9,426 bases of DNA from NCBI GenBank assembly GCA_022712845.1, contig JAFLJV010000077.1:1-9426 (forward strand), in the 5' to 3' direction. The notes under the pieces were generated by a model. It was not told where the DNA came from. It worked only from the letters and a program-made list of their open reading frames with translations, and searched no databases. Of the stretch, positions 5,961 to 9,426 are shown one piece after another. Within the stretch, counting starts at the first letter, position 1. Each line of letters starts with the position of its first letter. The translations under genes were made by a program, and so were the position numbers. Source of the stretch: Sulfurimonas sp. GTDB lineage: Bacteria > Campylobacterota > Campylobacteria > Campylobacterales > Sulfurimonadaceae.

Positions 5961-6509
5961 CTAAATAAACCTCTTTAGTACTTGAGTATTAAGTCCCATT
6001 GCAGTACTTTCATAGCCTCTCACTTCTTTGATATATGGCTTACAAAAACCCTCAACCATACAAGCACCAGCTTTTCCTCTCCACTCATCACTTTCTAAAA
6101 AATTCTCTAAATCCTCTAAGTCAAAGTTATCAAAAATATAATCAGTAGAAGATATATCTATAAGTTTTAAATCTTTACTTTGGTAAATCATACATGTAAT
6201 TATGCTAGTTACACTTCCACTTTGCATCATCAAAATATCTCTAGCTTCATCAATGGATTCTGCTTTTCTAAGAATTTCATCTTGAGATGTTACAACAGTA
6301 TCTGCAACTAAAAGTGGGTAGTCTTCACATCCAAAAGCTTGTAAATTTGTTTCATATTTTCCAAGTGTTGCTTGATAAACAAAATTTTTAGCAGATGTGG
6401 CAATTATGGAGTCTTCATCAAAATCTTTAACCTCTTGAATAAACTCAATGTTAGCCTCACTTAAAAGCTTTGAGCGAGTTTGTGATGAAGAAGCTAATCT
6501 AATCATCAC
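5961..6509 (-). CDS. maf: Maf-family nucleoside triphosphate pyrophosphatase
   Basis: Maf proteins hydrolyse dTTP, UTP or modified nucleotides to the monophosphate and pyrophosphate, cleaning the nucleotide pool and affecting septation in some bacteria. The N-terminal substrate-binding motif RLASSSQTRSKLL (4-16) is clear. The catalytic Asp is D70 in LLVADTVV, and the C-terminal signature appears as WRGKAGACMVEGF (143-155) and GYESTAMGL (165-173). At 182 aa the length is normal. The longest frame begins with GTG at 6509-6507 and the next codon is ATG at 6506-6504, so ATG (181 aa) is the more likely start. No clear Shine-Dalgarno precedes either, and the gene begins only 4-7 nt after the alaS stop, so initiation probably depends on termination of alaS. 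The alaS-maf pairing matches other Campylobacterota. Confidence 0.88.
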   Translation of the reverse strand: MMIRLASSSQTRSKLLSEANIEFIQEVKDFDEDSIIATSAKNFVYQATLGKYETNLQAFGCEDYPLLVADTVVTSQDEILRKAESIDEARDILMMQSGSVTSIITCMIYQSKDLKLIDISSTDYIFDNFDLEDLENFLESDEWRGKAGACMVEGFCKPYIKEVRGYESTAMGLNTQVLKRFI

Positions 6510-6513
6510 TGAT

Positions 6514-9063
6514 TTAACTAAGAGACTCTGTAATAAATTTTAATGCTTGCTCTTTTGCCTCTGGTAATTTTGTTTTATCTTTACCACCAGCTTGTGCAAA
6601 ATCAGGACGACCGCCACCGCCACCACCAAGGATTGGAGCAATTTTTTTAATCCAATCACCAGCTTTTGCATTAGCATTTTTTACACCAGCAGCTATTAGA
6701 ACCTTGTCACCTTTTACTTGAAAAAGCATTGCGCATAGTTTCTCATTCTGATTTTTAAGCTCGTCAATTTTTTCTTTTATATCACCGCTAGTTAGCTCTT
6801 CAACAACAACCGAAATACCATTGATTTCATTTACCACTATCTCAACTTTAGCAGAGTTTTGAACCTCTATAAGTTCTGCTTTTAGCTCTTTGATATTTGA
6901 TTTCATTCTAGAAAGACCAGCCATAATATCAAGATTTTTAACCTCAGCTTGAACCTGTTTAATCATCACTCTTTGCTCAGTAAAATGTTTATATGCCCCA
7001 TTTCCACAAACTGCTTCTATACGACGAACACCAGCACTTACCCCACTCTCTTTAGTGATGATAAACGAGCCAATCTGTGCAGAATTATCAACATGTATTC
7101 CAGCACAAAATTCAACTGAGGCATCATCAAAGCTAACTACTCGAACTTCATCTCCATATTTTTCACCAAACTGAGCTTTTGCACCAGACTTTTTAGCATC
7201 ATCTATTTTCATCACTTGTGTTTTAGCAGATATTGCTCTTAAAATATCATTGTTAACTCTAGTTTCTATCTCAACTAACTCTTGGTGACTTAAAGCTTTT
7301 GGATGGAAAAAATCAAACCTAAGTTTATCAACATCAACAAGTGAGCCAGCTTGAGAAATATGCTCTCCTAAAACATCAAATAAAATTGCGTGAAGAAGAT
7401 GAGTTGCTGAGTGATGTTTGGTTATTTCACTTCTTGAAATACTTACTTTAGAATCTACAGTATCTCCAATCTTAAGCTCACTTACCACAGAAATTTGTGA
7501 GAGATTAAGTCCAAAAAACTTTCTTGTATCCTCTACTTTTGCAAAATCTTTAAGCTCCCCAATATCTCCAACTTGTCCACCAGATTCTGCGTAAAAAGGT
7601 GTGCTATCTAAAAGAATCCACCCTTTTTCACCCTCTTTTAAAACATCTGAATGTTTATAGTTTTCATCTAAAAGAGCTAAAACTTCACCTGAGTGCTCTG
7701 TAAATTCATAACCTATAAAACTGTTCTCACCAAATTTTTCTAAAAGCTCTTTAAAATCTCCATGAGTATCACTATCTCCACTACCTTTCCAAGCAGCTTT
7801 TGCACGAGTTCTTTGCTCTAACATCAACTCATCAAATTTTTTAGAATCTAATTTTAAATCATGACTTTTAAGCATATCCTCTGTTAAATCTAATGGAAAA
7901 CCAAAAGTATCATAAAGTTTAAAAGCTACTTCACCACTAAACACCTCTTTAGTATCTTTTAACTCCTCTTCAAAAAGAGCAATTCCAGATTCAATAGTCT
8001 TAAAAAATCTTGTCTCTTCTAATTGTACTTGCTCTTTTATTGCTGTTGCTTTTATAGATAAATAATCATATTCATCTCCCATAATTTCTACAACATCATC
8101 AATAAGTTTATACATAAATGCTTCTCTAAAACCTAAAAGGTATCCATGTCTTACTGCACGACGAAGAATACGACGAAGCACATAACCACGCCCCTCATTT
8201 GAGAAGTTAATACCTTGAGCTAAAAGAAATAGTGTAGTTCTTATATGATCAGCTATAACACGGTAAGAAGCTCCACTCTTATACTCATACTCTTTACCTA
8301 TAAGCTCTTGTATATGTAAGATAATTGGCATAAAAAGTGATGAATCATAATTACTTTTTTTACCCTCTTTAATAGCAACAACTCGCTCAAGACCCATCCC
8401 CGTATCTATTGAAGGTTTTGGAAGTGGAGTCATTTTGCCATCAGCTGATTTTTCATACTGCATAAATACAAGATTCCAAATCTCTAAAAATCTATCACCT
8501 TCACCACCAAGATAATCCTCTTTGGAACTAAAATTTTCTTCACCTTGATCATAAAAAATTTCACTACAAGGTCCACATGCACCTGTATCACCCATTGACC
8601 AAAAGTTATCAGCATCTCCAAGTTTAAGAATTCTATCTTTACCTAAATATTTTTGCCATAAAATCTCGGCTTCATCATCACTATCATGAATAGTTACCCA
8701 AAGTTTATCAACTGGCAGTTCAATAACTTTAGTTAAAAACTCCCAAGCATAAGCGATAGCTTCTTCTTTAAAGTAATCCCCAAAACTAAAATTACCAAGC
8801 ATCTCAAAAAATGTATGATGACGGCTCGTATGTCCAACATTCTCTAAATCATTATGTTTTCCACCAGCTCTTATGCATGTTTGGCATGAAGTAGCACGAG
8901 GATTTTTCGGAGTTGGAATTTCACCTGTAAAAATTGATTTAAAAGGTACCATTCCAGCATTGTTAAATAGTAGTGTTGCATCATCAGGAACAAGTGGTGA
9001 GCTCCCTACCCTATCATGCTTTTTTGACTCAAAAAATTTTAAAAATTCTTCTCTAATATTCAT
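6514..9063 (-). CDS. alaS: Alanyl-tRNA synthetase
   Basis: This full-length 849-aa cytoplasmic enzyme charges tRNA-Ala with alanine and edits mischarged Ser and Gly. Class II catalytic core motifs are present: [10 protein letters not shown] (33-42), the [22 protein letters not shown] region (56-77) with [18 protein letters not shown] (81-98), and [17 protein letters not shown] (291-307). [12 protein letters not shown] (158-169) is another family landmark. The editing domain has its zinc ligands HxxxH (His551, His555) and CxxxH (Cys653, His657). The C-terminal DHHA1-type domain ends with a six-glycine run and [10 protein letters not shown] (818-827). It is the first gene of the minus-strand operon. 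The ATG at 9063-9061 gives the canonical start [14 protein letters not shown], and the Shine-Dalgarno is modest (AAGAAAG just upstream). Nothing is missing or unusual. Confidence 0.97.
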   Translation of the reverse strand: MNIREEFLKFFESKKHDRVGSSPLVPDDATLLFNNAGMVPFKSIFTGEIPTPKNPRATSCQTCIRAGGKHNDLENVGHTSRHHTFFEMLGNFSFGDYFKEEAIAYAWEFLTKVIELPVDKLWVTIHDSDDEAEILWQKYLGKDRILKLGDADNFWSMGDTGACGPCSEIFYDQGEENFSSKEDYLGGEGDRFLEIWNLVFMQYEKSADGKMTPLPKPSIDTGMGLERVVAIKEGKKSNYDSSLFMPIILHIQELIGKEYEYKSGASYRVIADHIRTTLFLLAQGINFSNEGRGYVLRRILRRAVRHGYLLGFREAFMYKLIDDVVEIMGDEYDYLSIKATAIKEQVQLEETRFFKTIESGIALFEEELKDTKEVFSGEVAFKLYDTFGFPLDLTEDMLKSHDLKLDSKKFDELMLEQRTRAKAAWKGSGDSDTHGDFKELLEKFGENSFIGYEFTEHSGEVLALLDENYKHSDVLKEGEKGWILLDSTPFYAESGGQVGDIGELKDFAKVEDTRKFFGLNLSQISVVSELKIGDTVDSKVSISRSEITKHHSATHLLHAILFDVLGEHISQAGSLVDVDKLRFDFFHPKALSHQELVEIETRVNNDILRAISAKTQVMKIDDAKKSGAKAQFGEKYGDEVRVVSFDDASVEFCAGIHVDNSAQIGSFIITKESGVSAGVRRIEAVCGNGAYKHFTEQRVMIKQVQAEVKNLDIMAGLSRMKSNIKELKAELIEVQNSAKVEIVVNEINGISVVVEELTSGDIKEKIDELKNQNEKLCAMLFQVKGDKVLIAAGVKNANAKAGDWIKKIAPILGGGGGGRPDFAQAGGKDKTKLPEAKEQALKFITESLS

Positions 9064-9122
9064 AACTATCTTTCTTAATAAAATTACGCGATTATATCTA
9101 AAATGGGATTAAAAAAATTTAA

Positions 9123-9151
9123 ATTATAGCTATGATTATCATGAGTATCAC
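9123..9151 (-). promoter_or_regulatory. Candidate promoter of the alaS operon
   Basis: On the minus strand TATAAT lies at 9128-9123, with GTGATA at 9151-9146 at 17-bp spacing as a weak -35. This predicts a leader of about 50 nt before the alaS ATG. The spacer contains the odd-centred palindrome ATGATTATCAT (9132-9142). No internal promoter is evident at the tight downstream junctions, so this could drive all six genes. Confidence 0.35.
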
Positions 9152-9202
9152 TTTTAAGAAATAAATTTGATATTTGTTGATATAATGCCCACTTATACTA
9201 CT

Positions 9203-9231
9203 GTGATTCATTAATCATCTTAATATATAAT
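9203..9231 (+). promoter_or_regulatory. Candidate promoter of the Sel1-repeat gene
   Basis: TATAAT at 9226-9231 is preceded at 17 bp by GTGATT (9203-9208), a weak -35 match. A start near 9238 would give a leader of about 25 nt holding the GGAG ribosome binding site. Another TATAAT at 9181-9186 has no partner -35. Confidence 0.35.
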
Positions 9232-9250
9232 ACATATTCTCAATATAAAT

Positions 9251-9254
9251 GGAG
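9251..9254 (+). promoter_or_regulatory. Ribosome binding site of the Sel1-repeat gene
   Basis: GGAG at 9251-9254 stands 8 nt before ATG 9263 and fixes the start of a gene that leaves the window. Confidence 0.6.
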
Positions 9255-9262
9255 TTATTCTT

Positions 9263-9426
9263 ATGAAAAAAATACTAATTATCCTTTTCTTACTTATAGG
9301 AACTACAGCTTTTGCTGGAGAAAAAGTAAACATGAATAAACAAGTTTTTTCAGCACTAAAAGCAAAAGCCGCTAAAGGCGACAAAAATAGTCAGTTTGCT
9401 CTTGGTGGTATGTATTATCAAGGAAT
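9263..9426 (+). CDS. Secreted Sel1-repeat protein, partial (5' end)
   Basis: ATG 9263 opens a frame of 54 codons that runs off the right edge. Residues 1-18 (MKKILIILFLLIGTTAFA) form a typical Sec signal peptide with an AFA/G cleavage site, so the protein is exported to the periplasm or beyond. From about residue 34 the sequence AAKGDKNSQFALGGMYYQG matches the first half of a Sel1-like repeat (AxxGxxxAQxxLGxxYxxG), a TPR-like helical hairpin. Sel1 proteins are usually scaffolds for protein-protein contacts; in Helicobacter related ones include the cysteine-rich Hcp family. No cysteine is seen in the visible part. The gene is divergent from alaS. The partner, the number of repeats and the function cannot be judged here. 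Confidence 0.75.
   Translation, partial: MKKILIILFLLIGTTAFAGEKVNMNKQVFSALKAKAAKGDKNSQFALGGMYYQG

Noticed and set aside
8873..9112. 79-codon open frame on the plus strand, antisense to the start of alaS
   Set aside because: It is opposite the highly conserved alaS N-terminus, lacks a ribosome binding site and shows no recognisable protein pattern.
9120..9155. Full Fur box upstream of alaS
   Set aside because: Only the central TGATAATCAT matches; the outer arms agree at few positions, and alaS is not a typical Fur target.
9167..9183. Direct repeat TTGATAT at 9167-9173 and 9177-9183 as a promoter or regulator site
   Set aside because: Two short AT-rich copies 10 bp apart with no -10 box at workable spacing; chance is a sufficient explanation.

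Overview
The window looks like chromosomal DNA from a member of the Campylobacterota, most likely a free-living Sulfurimonas-type organism. This is inferred from the low GC content, the style of the encoded proteins, and the gene order alaS - maf - (insert) - pbp1A. As far as I recall, that order is conserved in Campylobacter (alaS, maf and pbpA adjacent). No rRNA, tRNA, CRISPR array or insertion sequence is visible.

Left part (1-1402). The left edge cuts a minus-strand gene whose N-terminus looks like a Phd/YefM-family antitoxin. Its toxin partner, if any, would lie outside the window. Its upstream region holds three back-to-back 12-bp repeats that overlap a TATAAT box, a plausible autoregulatory operator. 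Divergent from it is a plus-strand gene for a pentapeptide-repeat protein fused to a two-TM potassium-channel module with the filter TLGYGD. This AT-rich pair is the accessory-looking part of the window.

Central and right part (1431-9063). Six genes lie head to tail on the minus strand and read as one operon, in transcription order: alaS (alanyl-tRNA synthetase), maf (nucleotide pyrophosphatase), a BioF-like alpha-oxoamine synthase, a compact ABC ATPase, pbp1A (bifunctional class A penicillin-binding protein), and a LolA-like outer-membrane lipoprotein-sorting protein. Junctions are very tight: 4 nt, 2 nt, two 4-nt ATGA overlaps, and 21 nt. The operon joins translation, nucleotide-pool housekeeping and cofactor synthesis to cell-envelope construction.

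The main anomaly is in pbp1A. One in-frame TAA (3681-3683) interrupts an otherwise intact 666-codon reading frame inside the glycosyltransferase domain, where the family has a Tyr codon (YLNEI*FGHGYYG). The frame is clean on both sides. This fits a very recent nonsense mutation, a sequencing error or stop-codon readthrough better than an old decayed gene.

Right edge (9064-9426). A roughly 200-bp divergent promoter region separates alaS from a plus-strand gene that encodes a secreted Sel1-repeat protein and runs off the window.
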